A stretch of 7,576 nucleotides of DNA from Bacillota bacterium (GTDB lineage Bacteria; Bacillota; Bacilli; Alicyclobacillales; SLC66). The DNA lies in contig JAKADD010000112.1 in assembly GCA_021820825.1 (NCBI GenBank), positions 1 through 7,576 of the forward strand, read 5' to 3'. Positions 1 through 6,344 of this stretch are shown one piece after another; position 1 is the first letter of the stretch, and the number at the start of each line of letters is the position of its first letter. The notes below the pieces were generated by a model. That model saw nothing but the letters and a program-made list of their open reading frames with translations. It did not search any database and was not told the DNA's origin. Made by a program: the position numbers and the translations under genes.

Positions 1-1181
1 CGCAGTGTCTTCTCCCCGACAACGGCAACCAATTGCGTGCCCGACAAAATGCGTTGCCGCACCTGGCTGAGTTCCATGCCAAGGTAGGGCAGATTCCGGT
101 TCAGTCGGACCACTCCGCCATTTTGCAATCGTACGCTAATCCGGTCCAGCGATCCAAACAGCGGCCAACCATTGATCATATCTGAAAATTGCAGATTAAC
201 CTCCGAACTCGAAGGCGACACGCTCATTTTCTGCAGCACGTCATTGCCGACGAAGCCGCCATGACTGTCGATGAATGGAACGACGGTCAGCAGCGCCTCT
301 GCCATCGACTGATTGAATCCCCCCAGAGAACCACTGGGCGACTGATACGTCAACACGTTTCCAAAGGGCCCGTCATGCACGCGCACACCACGTGTTCCAT
401 CGGTGTAAAAAGTTGAACGCGCAGGCCCCCGTATATTTTGAATGAGCGACGGATCAACGAAGTAGGAATCGATGATGTGTGACGAAATCGGTTCTGCGAG
501 GGTCCAGGTGTCGACTTGCATCATGATCCCCGCATAAGGCAGATGGAGCAATGTTTGATTTACAGGGATCTGTTCATAGGGAATTGCCTGGTCGTTGGGA
601 GTCATGTCGGTAAACAGAAGTTGCGGTACATGTTCCAGCACTGCGCGATAAACGCCTCCGACAGTCGCAAAGGAGATCACACAGGTTGCCGTTTTTGGCT
701 TCGGAACCACATAGACGGGTCCGCTGACAGGAATACTCGGCAGGTGACCCTGTATCGGCATCGCGAGAGACCACAGTGATCCATCCTGCAGCAACCCGCC
801 ATAATTGAGCACCAGATAGGGTCCGCTGGCAGGGATCGCAGAGTTGTTCCCAGCAGTTCCCTTCTGCAATGCGCCGGACACGAACCGACTCTGCCTCAGA
901 GCCGCTATAATCTGGCCTGCGGCGACGCTTGTTCCCCCCAGCCGGAATAACTCATTGGCGCTGGTCCAGATGCCGATAGACCGGGGAACCACAAAATCCC
1001 CGGCTGCCTGACGACGACCGTACAAGGGATTGGAAAAAAACGTCGGCCTGTCGATCGCCACCTGTCCCGGCGTGCCCGTCCAGAGTAAAGTAGAGAGCAG
1101 AACGCTGGCCAGGACCAGGGCCGCCAGAGCAACTGTCTTGACTGATTCCACAGTGCGCGGCGTCAGGGAATGTTTCTTCAC
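1..1181 (-). CDS. yycH: YycH (WalH), WalK-regulating membrane protein, C-terminus cut by window edge
   Basis: In Bacillus, YycH is a membrane-anchored, mostly extracytoplasmic protein that, with YycI, contacts the WalK sensor kinase and modulates its activity. The open frame starts with GTG at 1181 and gives 393 residues without a stop before the edge; family members are roughly 440-460 residues, so perhaps 50-60 are missing. A short basic N-terminus (MKKHSLTPR) precedes one membrane segment at about residues 15-35, followed by a long outside domain. The segment SYFVDPSLIQNI near residue 239-250 and YTDGTRGVRV near 259-268 resemble conserved YycH stretches. The GTG overlaps the walK stop (GTGA), and a strong GGAGGGGAGGAG Shine-Dalgarno lies inside the walK end, so translation is probably coupled. 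Position third in walR-walK-yycH supports the call. yycI would be expected beyond the left edge. Confidence 0.88.
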   Translation of the reverse strand, partial: MKKHSLTPRTVESVKTVALAALVLASVLLSTLLWTGTPGQVAIDRPTFFSNPLYGRRQAAGDFVVPRSIGIWTSANELFRLGGTSVAAGQIIAALRQSRFVSGALQKGTAGNNSAIPASGPYLVLNYGGLLQDGSLWSLAMPIQGHLPSIPVSGPVYVVPKPKTATCVISFATVGGVYRAVLEHVPQLLFTDMTPNDQAIPYEQIPVNQTLLHLPYAGIMMQVDTWTLAEPISSHIIDSYFVDPSLIQNIRGPARSTFYTDGTRGVRVHDGPFGNVLTYQSPSGSLGGFNQSMAEALLTVVPFIDSHGGFVGNDVLQKMSVSPSSSEVNLQFSDMINGWPLFGSLDRISVRLQNGGVVRLNRNLPYLGMELSQVRQRILSGTQLVAVVGEKTL

Positions 1182-2962
1182 AGTGGCTCCTCCCCTCCTT
1201 CAATGGGAAGCGAAATGCGTACTGTGGTGCCCGCTTCCAGACCGCTCTCCACGACAATCTCCCCGCCGTGCGCCATCACAATCTCCCGCGCGATCGACAG
1301 ACCCAGACCCGTTCCCCCGAGTTGGCGAGACCGGGCTTTGTCGACCCGGTAAAAGCGATCGAAAATATTGGGCAATTCCCGCGCCGCAATCCCTGACCCG
1401 TTATCCTGCAGCAAAAATGTAACCTGCTGCGTGCTCCGGTCAACGCTGGCAGAGACAGTGATAATTCCATGTTTCGGCGTATATTTCAGAGAGTTTGACA
1501 CGATATTGTCCAGAACCTGATCAAACCGGTCCCGATCGATGCTCACCAGCGCATGGTCAGGCGCATCCACCACAAACTGCACCTCAGCCTCAAACACAAG
1601 CAACGCAAAACGCTCAGCCAGACCGTTGATCACTTCCTGAATCGACACGGATTCGCGACGCAACTGTTCATAACCGGCGTCAAATCTTGTAAGTTGCAAT
1701 AAATCCCGGATCAACCTGATCATCCGATTGGTTTCACGATCCATGACCTGCAGAAAATGACGGGCCAGATCTTCGTCCCGATACGCCCCTTCAAGCAGCG
1801 CCTCCACATAACTCTTGATCGTGGTGAGCGGCGTGCGCAGTTCATGAGACACATCCGCCACAAAACGCTTGCGCGCGGCCTCCAGTCGCGTTTCCTCTGT
1901 CACGTCGCGCATAACCAGAACCTGTCCGCCCTGGCTATCCGCCGCTCTCCGGTCGAACGCCGCGCCGCCGTTTTCCGCGCGGTCGTGATCCAAAGCCATC
2001 ACGGACACTGAGATCGTTTTTTCCCCCACCTCAACCAACTGGCGATCGCCTGCGGCAAACGTTCCCGGCAATACATCGGATAACCGATGCCCGATGACAG
2101 GATGCGCGGCGCGCAGCAACTGCGAGGCGGCAGGATTGATCAGCAGAATGTCGTTCATCCGGTTGGTCGCGATCACGCCGTCGCTCATGGTGGACATGAC
2201 AGCCTGCAGACGTCTCTTTTCCTGTTCCGTGCTGCGCATCGCCTGCTTCAATCGCCGCGTAAGCATGTTAAACGTAGACGCCAGTTCGCCAATTTCGTCA
2301 TTTGAATAAATATCGACAACCTGGTCAAAATCCCCCCCAGCCAGCGCTCTGGCCGTCCGGGTGATCGCCGTAATGGGTCCTGTGATGGTGCGCGCGATAA
2401 TGGCTGCCAGAAGCGCGGTCAAGCCAAGAGCAATCAAAGTGCCCGTGGCGAAGATGATGATGATGCGAGATATGGACTGATACACGCCATTCATGGGTGC
2501 GACAATTTCCACCGCCCCCCTCACGCGGTTCCGATAGCGAACAGGAACGGCGAGATACAGGTAGCGCTGGCGGGTTCGCGGATCAAGCGCAATCTGCTGT
2601 GTCTGCAATCCAAGCAGGGCTTCCGTGACTTCCGGATCGACGCGTTTCTGACCGATAATAAATGGGTTGGCCGACGTTCCGATGACGTTTCCATCCTTAT
2701 CCAGAACATAGACGCTCGCGTTCGCCAATGCGGAAAACGGCTGCAACACATTCAGCAGATTGGGTTCCTTTCCGTTTGAAACGCTCATCGGCACACTGAC
2801 GAGATTGGCGAGAAACAGCGCTTCATGCGCAATCGTTTTCGTGTAGTTGTTGACGAAATACTGGTTTAAGGACTGGATAAAATACGCGCCGATCAATTGC
2901 ATGGCGAACAGGATCAACAGCAGGTACACCGCCATGAGTTTATAGCGCACACTCTGAAACAT
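1178..2962 (-). CDS. walK: WalK (YycG) sensor histidine kinase
   Basis: A 594-residue membrane sensor kinase that phosphorylates WalR and controls cell-wall hydrolase and wall metabolism genes. Visible in order: membrane segment 1 (about 10-30), an extracytoplasmic sensor domain (about 31-165, with the PAS-like stretch ASVYVLDKDGNVIGTS), membrane segment 2 (about 166-189), HAMP (about 190-242), cytoplasmic PAS (about 247-356), the dimerisation/phosphoacceptor helix with His373 in VSHELRTP, then the ATP-binding domain with N box NIVSNSLKYTP (486-496), DNGSGI (520-525), FDRFYRVDKAR (534-544) and GGTGLGLSI (549-557). This is the full WalK architecture and usual length. The frame stays open another 51 residues upstream inside walR, but ATG 2962 is chosen because homology begins there (MFQSVRYKLM) and AGGGG precedes it, 11 bases after the walR stop. 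The 3' end overlaps yycH by 4 bases. Confidence 0.96.
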   Translation of the reverse strand: MFQSVRYKLMAVYLLLILFAMQLIGAYFIQSLNQYFVNNYTKTIAHEALFLANLVSVPMSVSNGKEPNLLNVLQPFSALANASVYVLDKDGNVIGTSANPFIIGQKRVDPEVTEALLGLQTQQIALDPRTRQRYLYLAVPVRYRNRVRGAVEIVAPMNGVYQSISRIIIIFATGTLIALGLTALLAAIIARTITGPITAITRTARALAGGDFDQVVDIYSNDEIGELASTFNMLTRRLKQAMRSTEQEKRRLQAVMSTMSDGVIATNRMNDILLINPAASQLLRAAHPVIGHRLSDVLPGTFAAGDRQLVEVGEKTISVSVMALDHDRAENGGAAFDRRAADSQGGQVLVMRDVTEETRLEAARKRFVADVSHELRTPLTTIKSYVEALLEGAYRDEDLARHFLQVMDRETNRMIRLIRDLLQLTRFDAGYEQLRRESVSIQEVINGLAERFALLVFEAEVQFVVDAPDHALVSIDRDRFDQVLDNIVSNSLKYTPKHGIITVSASVDRSTQQVTFLLQDNGSGIAARELPNIFDRFYRVDKARSRQLGGTGLGLSIAREIVMAHGGEIVVESGLEAGTTVRISLPIEGGEEPL

Positions 2963-2973
2963 CGTCCGGACCC

Positions 2974-3675
2974 CTAAGCGCGCCGGAAGAGATAACCTGC
3001 TCCACGCCTGGTCAGTATATAGGCGGGGTTGCCCGGATCTTCTTCCAACTTTTCGCGCAGGCGACGGATGGTCACATCCACAGTCCGTTCGTCTCCCAGA
3101 TAATCGTATCCCCACACATCCTGGAGCAACTGTTCGCGCGAATAGACAATCCCCGGATGTTTCGCCATATAAAAGAGCAGTTCAAATTCGCGATGTGTCA
3201 GAACAACTTCCACGCCCGCCCGAAATACCTGAATGGTCATGGGATCGATGATCAGATCCCCGACCTGCAGCTGTTCCCGTTTCCCGGCCTCCACATCCTC
3301 CGCCAGCGCCATTTGCCGACGCAGGTTTGCTTTCACGCGCGCAAGCAGTTCACGGGCGCTGAACGGTTTGGTCACGTAATCGTCCGCACCGAGTTCAAGA
3401 CCGAGGACTTTATCCAATTCCGCGTCGCGCGCTGTCAGGATGATGATGGGCACTGCGGAAAACTGCCGCACCTCTTTGCACACTTCGAAGCCATCCTTTT
3501 TGGGCAGCATGAGATCCAGCAAAATCAGGTCTACGGCCGTCGGCGAATGATTGACAAAAGCAATGGCAGCCTCTCCGTCAGGAGCAACACTCACTGAGTA
3601 TCCAGCCTTCTCCAGTTGAAAACGCAAAATTTCCGCGATCGGCTCTTCATCATCGACGACTAGAATATGCTGCAT
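2974..3675 (-). CDS. walR: WalR (YycF) OmpR-family response regulator
   Basis: A 233-residue DNA-binding response regulator, normally essential in low-GC Gram-positives, activated by WalK and controlling peptidoglycan remodelling genes. The receiver domain (about 3-117) shows the acidic pair Asp8-Asp9, phosphoacceptor Asp54 in LILLDLMLP, Thr81 and Lys103 in YVTKPFS. Thr102 corresponds to the threonine reported as a PrkC-type Ser/Thr kinase target in Bacillus/Staphylococcus WalR. The OmpR-type winged helix covers about 137-232: LTHREFELLFYMAKHPG, then VDVTIRRLREKLEEDPGNPAYILTRRGAGYLF as recognition helix and wing. ATG 3675 is preceded by AGGGGAGG with a 6-base spacer, deciding the start. It is the first gene of the walR-walK-yycH operon. 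The leader upstream is long and structured. Confidence 0.97.
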   Translation of the reverse strand: MQHILVVDDEEPIAEILRFQLEKAGYSVSVAPDGEAAIAFVNHSPTAVDLILLDLMLPKKDGFEVCKEVRQFSAVPIIILTARDAELDKVLGLELGADDYVTKPFSARELLARVKANLRRQMALAEDVEAGKREQLQVGDLIIDPMTIQVFRAGVEVVLTHREFELLFYMAKHPGIVYSREQLLQDVWGYDYLGDERTVDVTIRRLREKLEEDPGNPAYILTRRGAGYLFRRA

Positions 3676-3681
3676 AACTGG

Positions 3682-3689
3682 CCTCCCCT
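3682..3689 (-). promoter_or_regulatory. walR ribosome binding site
   Basis: On the minus strand AGGGGAGG lies 6 bases before the ATG of walR. It is a strong site that fixes the start at 3675. It lies just downstream of the large inverted repeat in the leader, leaving about 27 bases between the repeat arm and the site. Confidence 0.85.
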
Positions 3690-3716
3690 ATAAAACGCTG
3701 TCTCGAAACTGCGCCT

Positions 3717-3810
3717 GCCCAGCCGGGATCGTGCGCTGCGCCGCTGCTCAGACACGTCAGACACGGCTGCGCCGAACTCGCCTCGGCACAGCGCACGATC
3801 CCGGCTGGGC
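3717..3810 (-). repeat. Perfect 22-bp inverted repeat with 50-base loop in walR leader
   Basis: Positions 3717-3738 and 3789-3810 are exact reverse complements (22 of 22). After one mismatch (3739/3788) pairing continues for four more pairs (3740-3743 with 3784-3787), giving about 26 pairs. The loop contains a tandem 9-base repeat, TCAGACACG at 3748-3756 and 3757-3765, and an 8-base direct repeat CTGCGCCG (3736-3743, 3767-3774). Neither side has a T run, so it is not a normal intrinsic terminator. If transcription starts near 3861 the structure lies in the walR mRNA leader. It could be an RNA control element, an mRNA stabiliser or a dispersed palindromic repeat. Function is unknown. Confidence 0.8.
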
Positions 3811-3846
3811 GAATTCCCCCATACTGACAGCGCTGCACTGCGGCAT

Positions 3847-3858
3847 GGAGCATGCTCC
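3847..3858. promoter_or_regulatory. 12-bp palindrome at probable walR transcript start
   Basis: GGAGCATGCTCC is a perfect palindrome beginning about 10 bases downstream of the walR -10 candidate, followed at 3858-3865 by another palindrome, CGTTAACG. The location at or just after the predicted start suits a repressor operator, but no regulator can be named and chance is possible. Confidence 0.35.
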
Positions 3859-3867
3859 GTTAACGTC

Positions 3868-3873
3868 ATTATA
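3868..3873 (-). promoter_or_regulatory. Candidate extended -10 promoter for walR operon
   Basis: On the minus strand TGCTATAAT occurs, a perfect TATAAT hexamer with the TGn extension. At 16-18 bases spacing no good TTGACA is present, which fits an extended -10 promoter. It points toward walR and would give a leader of about 185 bases. It lies downstream of two terminator-like hairpins, so walR appears to form an independent transcription unit. Confidence 0.55.
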
Positions 3874-3907
3874 GCAGGACAGTCCCTGGCGCACATAGCA
3901 CCGGCGC

Positions 3908-3954
3908 CGAAAGAGAGAAAAGGCCGCCCAGGTTCCGACAAAAACCTGGGCGGC
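3908..3954 (-). terminator. Intrinsic terminator upstream of walR
   Basis: A 12-bp perfect GC-rich stem (3923-3934 with 3943-3954, 8-base loop) is followed on the minus strand by a pyrimidine tract rich in T (CTTTTCTCTCTTTC, 3908-3921). It ends minus-strand transcription arriving from the Rpn remnant side and separates it from walR. On the plus strand no T run follows. Confidence 0.75.
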
Positions 3955-3963
3955 AACACCACT

Positions 3964-4023
3964 GGAATAAGCATAAAACAGGAAGGCACCCGGCATGAGG
4001 CAAAATCCAGGTGCCTTCCTGTT
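3964..4023 (-). terminator. Second hairpin, terminator-like
   Basis: A perfect 14-bp stem (3977-3990 with 4010-4023) with a 19-base loop is followed on the minus strand by TTTATGCTTATT. The stem is long and the tail is only moderately T-rich, so it may be a terminator or an mRNA-end structure. It lies 67 bases after the stop of the Rpn remnant and just before the stronger terminator. Confidence 0.55.
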
Positions 4024-4089
4024 GGATTGCATGCGGCTCGAAAAGAGCCTATTGGTTGTTCGAATGCGCGAACCGATCGCGCGTGATCA

Positions 4090-4434
4090 TCAGTGATGTT
4101 CTTCTTGCAGGCGCTCCAATTCTTCAATCGGAATGCCTGTCAGCCGAGAAACCCTCACCACATTCAAGCCATCCTCCAGCATGGCCTTAGCCGTTTCCAG
4201 CTTGCCTTCCAGCTTGCCTTCCTCCAGCCCTTCTTCTCGCGCTTCTCTCTTCATCTGATTCAAGTCACGAATTGCCATATCGCGGTTAATATAAGCAGCC
4301 CAGTTTTCGGGGTCCTTACTCACCGCTTCCCACAGGTTGAATGCCTTCTCCATCGTTGGATCGAACATCGCCAACACCTCCAATTCTTCCCGAATGGCGG
4401 GGTTTTGGTCCGCGTCAAGGAGATGTGGACATCC
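4090..4434 (-). pseudogene. C-terminal remnant of Rpn/PD-(D/E)XK putative transposase-type protein
   Basis: The frame reads PHLLDADQNPAIREELEVLAMFDPTMEKAFNLWEAV and onward to a highly charged EEGLEEGKLEGKLE stretch and a final helix pair (MLEDGLNVVRVSRLTGIPIEELERLQ). This order is typical of the C-terminus of Rpn family recombination-promoting nucleases, also annotated as putative transposases (TIGR01784-like); full proteins are about 280-330 residues with the nuclease core in the N-terminal part. Here an in-frame TAA at 4435-4437 precedes the homologous segment and I see no nuclease core upstream. Only alternative starts exist, such as TTG at 4383 giving 97 residues. I infer a decayed gene; a short expressed C-terminal fragment is possible. 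Two terminator-like hairpins follow the stop. Confidence 0.7.
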
Positions 4435-4479
4435 TTATCTGCGCGAATCCGACGACGATGCACCGTTGATCTAATCCGC

Positions 4480-4716
4480 CTAGACAATCGCTTTCTCCCG
4501 TTTTCCCAATTCCTGCCGAACTCTTCTAAACCAAAACAAACACAGGCCGCAAGACGCAATCCAACCCTTCATCGCCAATACCAGTTCACCGCAAGCCCTG
4601 GCCTTGGCTACCGAAGCCGACAGCTTTTCTCTGTAGAAAGAGTACCTCTCAGAAATATAATATGCCAATAATTCTGCACAGAAGGGGGCATGTGCGCGGT
4701 CATATTCGGCCTGCAT
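4480..4716 (-). CDS. Small hypothetical ORF downstream of metallophosphoesterase
   Basis: A 78-residue frame begins with ATG 7 bases after the metallophosphoesterase stop, so it could be translationally coupled. The protein has an acidic-aromatic N-terminal half (MQAEYDRAHAPFCAELLAYYISERY), a short hydrophobic stretch at about 51-63 (GWIASCGLCLFWF) and a basic C-terminus (RRVRQELGKREK). There are four cysteines (13, 42, 56, 59). Only a weak GAGCGG precedes the start. I recognise no family. It could equally be a chance frame in decaying sequence, because the Rpn remnant begins just downstream and overlapping frames are also open. Confidence 0.3.
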   Translation of the reverse strand: MQAEYDRAHAPFCAELLAYYISERYSFYREKLSASVAKARACGELVLAMKGWIASCGLCLFWFRRVRQELGKREKAIV

Positions 4717-4723
4717 GATCCGC

Positions 4724-5551
4724 TCATAATTCGTGGATGGTCACTTCACTGCGCACCAAAAATCTTACGTTGATCGCCGATTGCCCGATCCCCTTCGAGA
4801 TGTAGTACAGACCCTGCGCGGAGCGATGCCGTCCCTGATAAATCCCCGCGGCAGCCAAAGGACCAAAATCCTTCATTTTAAACAAGAATGGTACGGCAAA
4901 CTGCTTCCCATGCAAGTGCCCAGCCATCAGATAATCGTAGCGCTGCTTCAGAAACAGTGTGATCGTCGGATCGTGCGTGATGATGACGACCGGTCTGGTC
5001 GGATCGAGCCCGTTCAACACCTTGACGTCGTGATGCCGCGAGCAAAAGTCGTCGATGCCGACCAACTGCAAGCCGAGCACCTGGCGCATCTCGTTTCTCA
5101 GCACGACGACATCCTGATCCCGCAATGTCTGGACCAGACCCGCCACGTCTTTGAGAAAATAGTCGTGATTTCCAAGCACCGCGTACGTCGGAACGCCGAG
5201 CTCCCTGAGCGGCTGTAAAAAGGGTGGCAGCCGCCTGATGGCCGATGCGCGATCGACAAAATCCCCCGTCAGACAGATGAGATCCGGGCGCTCTTCGCGG
5301 ATAATGCGGGCCAGACGCTGGGGCTTGATGCGGTTGCGTTCGATGTGAATATCGCTGATCTGCAAGATTTTGATCCCCAGGCGCAAGGGGGCGCCGCTGC
5401 GCTCGACTTTCAACCAATGCGTGGGCAAGATGAAGCTGAGGTACACGAAAAGCGCGATGGCGCCGATGAGCAACAAGAACAAGCAGTCACTTCCGTTCGC
5501 AAGATGGGTTTGACCAGGAGTACTCATCCTATGCCATTTTTCGAAAGTCAT
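4724..5551 (-). CDS. Membrane-anchored metallophosphoesterase (YkuE/YaeI-like)
   Basis: A calcineurin-like metal-dependent phosphoesterase of up to 275 residues. One hydrophobic segment (about 23-43, LFLLLIGAIALFVYLSFIL) should anchor it with the catalytic domain outside. Metal-binding motifs are complete: Asp67-x-His69 (SDIHIE), Gly96-Asp97 (TGDFVD), GNHD at 127-130, His193 (THDP) and GHLHG at 211-215. The pattern LGIKILQISDIHIE, DLICLTGDFVD, YAVLGNHDYF fits the YkuE/YaeI-like group, whose members act on envelope phosphodiesters or lipids; the substrate here cannot be told. No twin-arginine signal is seen, unlike some YkuE proteins. Start is uncertain: ATG 5551 or ATG 5527 (267 residues), neither with a clear Shine-Dalgarno. 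It seems intact although its neighbours on both sides are degraded. Confidence 0.88.
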   Translation of the reverse strand: MTFEKWHRMSTPGQTHLANGSDCLFLLLIGAIALFVYLSFILPTHWLKVERSGAPLRLGIKILQISDIHIERNRIKPQRLARIIREERPDLICLTGDFVDRASAIRRLPPFLQPLRELGVPTYAVLGNHDYFLKDVAGLVQTLRDQDVVVLRNEMRQVLGLQLVGIDDFCSRHHDVKVLNGLDPTRPVVIITHDPTITLFLKQRYDYLMAGHLHGKQFAVPFLFKMKDFGPLAAAGIYQGRHRSAQGLYYISKGIGQSAINVRFLVRSEVTIHEL

Positions 5552-5757
5552 TCTTGTCAGGAGTCAAGCGACACACTGCGGTGTCGTGGTCGACCATACC
5601 TTGCCATTCCACACGCTGGCAATACTGAGTCGCGCCAAAACCGACATGATCGAAGCGATCGGCATATAGATCATTTGTCTTATATGAAAAGATCGAGCGC
5701 CACCAGGCCAAGCAGACGAAGAACCGTCTGCGAACCGATGTCAATGGCATATGCCCC

Positions 5758-5901
5758 TCAACCCGGTGATAGATTCGTGAGCAAGAGAATGGTTTGAACA
5801 GCACCCGTATCGATGACCACGTCATGTACGGTTAGCTTCCGACCACGGAAAACGATGTCTATCAAAGCAAATAGCAATCCATGTCGATACTCCAGTTTCA
5901 T
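5758..5901 (-). pseudogene. Truncated retropepsin-like aspartic protease
   Basis: From ATG 5901 the frame encodes 47 residues, MKLEYRHGLLFALIDIVFRG then DVVIDTGAVQTIL, ending at a TGA at 5758. The N-terminal strand pattern and the catalytic DTGA (residues 31-34) match small bacterial retropepsin-like aspartic proteases, which are roughly 120-140 residues. The remainder, including the flap and the Gly-rich C-terminal core, is absent in this frame. I cannot trace a convincing continuation in other frames to 5552, so deletion or heavy decay is likely. It follows a ribbon-helix-helix segment in the same frame, a pairing I have seen for this protease type. Confidence 0.6.
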
Positions 5902-6093
5902 AAGACAGAATAACCTCGTATTGCAGATTTCAGTCGAACTTCCATGATGACCTGCTCCTTGATACCCAATCAAATCTTGGAACGGGTCGTCCTTTGTCTC
6001 CTGAATGGCCAGCCAATACTCCAAAGCGCGTCGCACCAGTTCTGCCTTACTGAGTTTGTATTCGTCCGCTATCTGCATGCGCAACGAAGCCAA
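5902..6093 (-). pseudogene. Ribbon-helix-helix (CopG/Arc-type) protein remnant
   Basis: The frame gives LRMQIADEYKLSKAELVRRALEYWL, the two-helix part of a ribbon-helix-helix DNA-binding domain as in antitoxins and small repressors, then an acidic tail (DDPFQDLIGYQGAGHHGSSTEI). The N-terminal DNA-contacting strand and an ATG start are missing: the only start in frame is a TTG at 6093 without a ribosome binding site, and a TGA lies 12 codons further upstream. The 3' end runs in frame straight into the retropepsin start instead of stopping; in the +1 frame a TGA overlaps that ATG (ATGA), so one lost or gained base could explain the apparent fusion. Probably a dead operon remnant. Confidence 0.55.
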
Positions 6094-6128
6094 TCCCGAG
6101 AAGGGGTGGACCGGCTGAAAACCAGCTC

Positions 6129-6190
6129 AAAACTAGATCAAAAGCAAAATCGAATGGAAGCCATTTACAGGCAACCATCCGATTTTGCTT
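6129..6190 (-). terminator. Intrinsic terminator of tRNA-Asp
   Basis: A 16-pair stem (6142-6157 with 6175-6190, 17-base loop) lies about 20 bases after the tRNA CCA end. On the minus strand the single non-Watson-Crick position is a G-U pair, whereas on the plus strand it would be an A-C mismatch, pointing to minus-strand function. The downstream arm continues into TTTTGATCTAGTTTTGAG, giving a T-rich tail. Confidence 0.75.
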
Positions 6191-6210
6191 GCTGCATAAG
6201 GCTTTTCAAG

Positions 6211-6287
6211 TGGCGGAGCTGACGGGATTCGAACCCGCGATCTCCTGCGTGACAGGCAGGCATGTTGGGCCACTACACCACAGCTCC
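6211..6287 (-). tRNA. tRNA-Asp (anticodon GTC)
   Basis: A 77-base tRNA including an encoded CCA. The acceptor stem is GGAGCTG with CAGCTCC followed by G and CCA, the anticodon arm is CCTGC-CTGTCAC-GCAGG with anticodon GTC, and the T arm is GCGGG-TTCGAAT-CCCGT. The D arm GTGT...ACAT has a G-T closing pair. All four arms can be folded by eye. It stands alone, divergent from the sigma factor gene and followed by its own terminator. Confidence 0.96.
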
Positions 6288-6315
6288 ACGTCTACATCTG
6301 ACGTGCATAATGGGT

Positions 6316-6344
6316 AGTGTACCTTGAAGGCCACCACAAAGCAA
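6316..6344 (-). promoter_or_regulatory. Candidate promoter for tRNA-Asp
   Basis: On the minus strand TTGCTT (6339-6344) and TACACT (6316-6321) are separated by exactly 17 bases, ending about 28 bases before the tRNA 5' end. The hexamers match the housekeeping consensus only 3/6 and 4/6, so this is a plausible but weak assignment. Confidence 0.4.

Noticed and set aside
2963..3115. 51-residue N-terminal extension of WalK
   Set aside because: It lies wholly inside walR in another frame and precedes the conserved start; ATG 2962 with AGGGG is preferred.
3157..3597. 146-residue plus-strand frame
   Set aside because: Antisense shadow of walR with no domain of its own.
3748..3765. Tandem TCAGACACG repeat as a CRISPR-like or regulator-binding array
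   Set aside because: Only two adjacent copies with no spacers; kept as a detail of the leader inverted repeat.
3660..4127. 155-residue minus-strand frame across the walR leader
   Set aside because: Crosses two terminators, the promoter candidate and the inverted repeat, and the product has low-complexity chance character; overlaps the walR start out of frame.
4093..4671. 192-residue plus-strand frame
   Set aside because: Runs antisense to the Rpn remnant and small ORF, no ribosome binding site or recognisable domain; shadow frame.
4733..5218. 161-residue plus-strand frame
   Set aside because: Antisense to the metallophosphoesterase, whose catalytic motifs are complete on the minus strand.
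5712..5731. 7-bp hairpin GCAGACG...CGTCTGC
   Set aside because: Short stem, no T tail on either strand and no gene end nearby; not called a terminator.
5692..5760. Same-frame continuation after the retropepsin TGA, with a hydrophobic VLRLLGLVALDLF segment
   Set aside because: It vaguely resembles the GLLGLDLL end of retropepsins, but the preceding core is missing and it stops soon; chance cannot be excluded.
5529..5825. 98-residue minus-strand frame running up to the metallophosphoesterase start
   Set aside because: It overlaps the retropepsin remnant in another frame and its product resembles nothing. A stretch YADRFDHVGFGATQYC faintly recalls retropepsin sequence, but its distance from DTGA is too long and the match too weak to claim.
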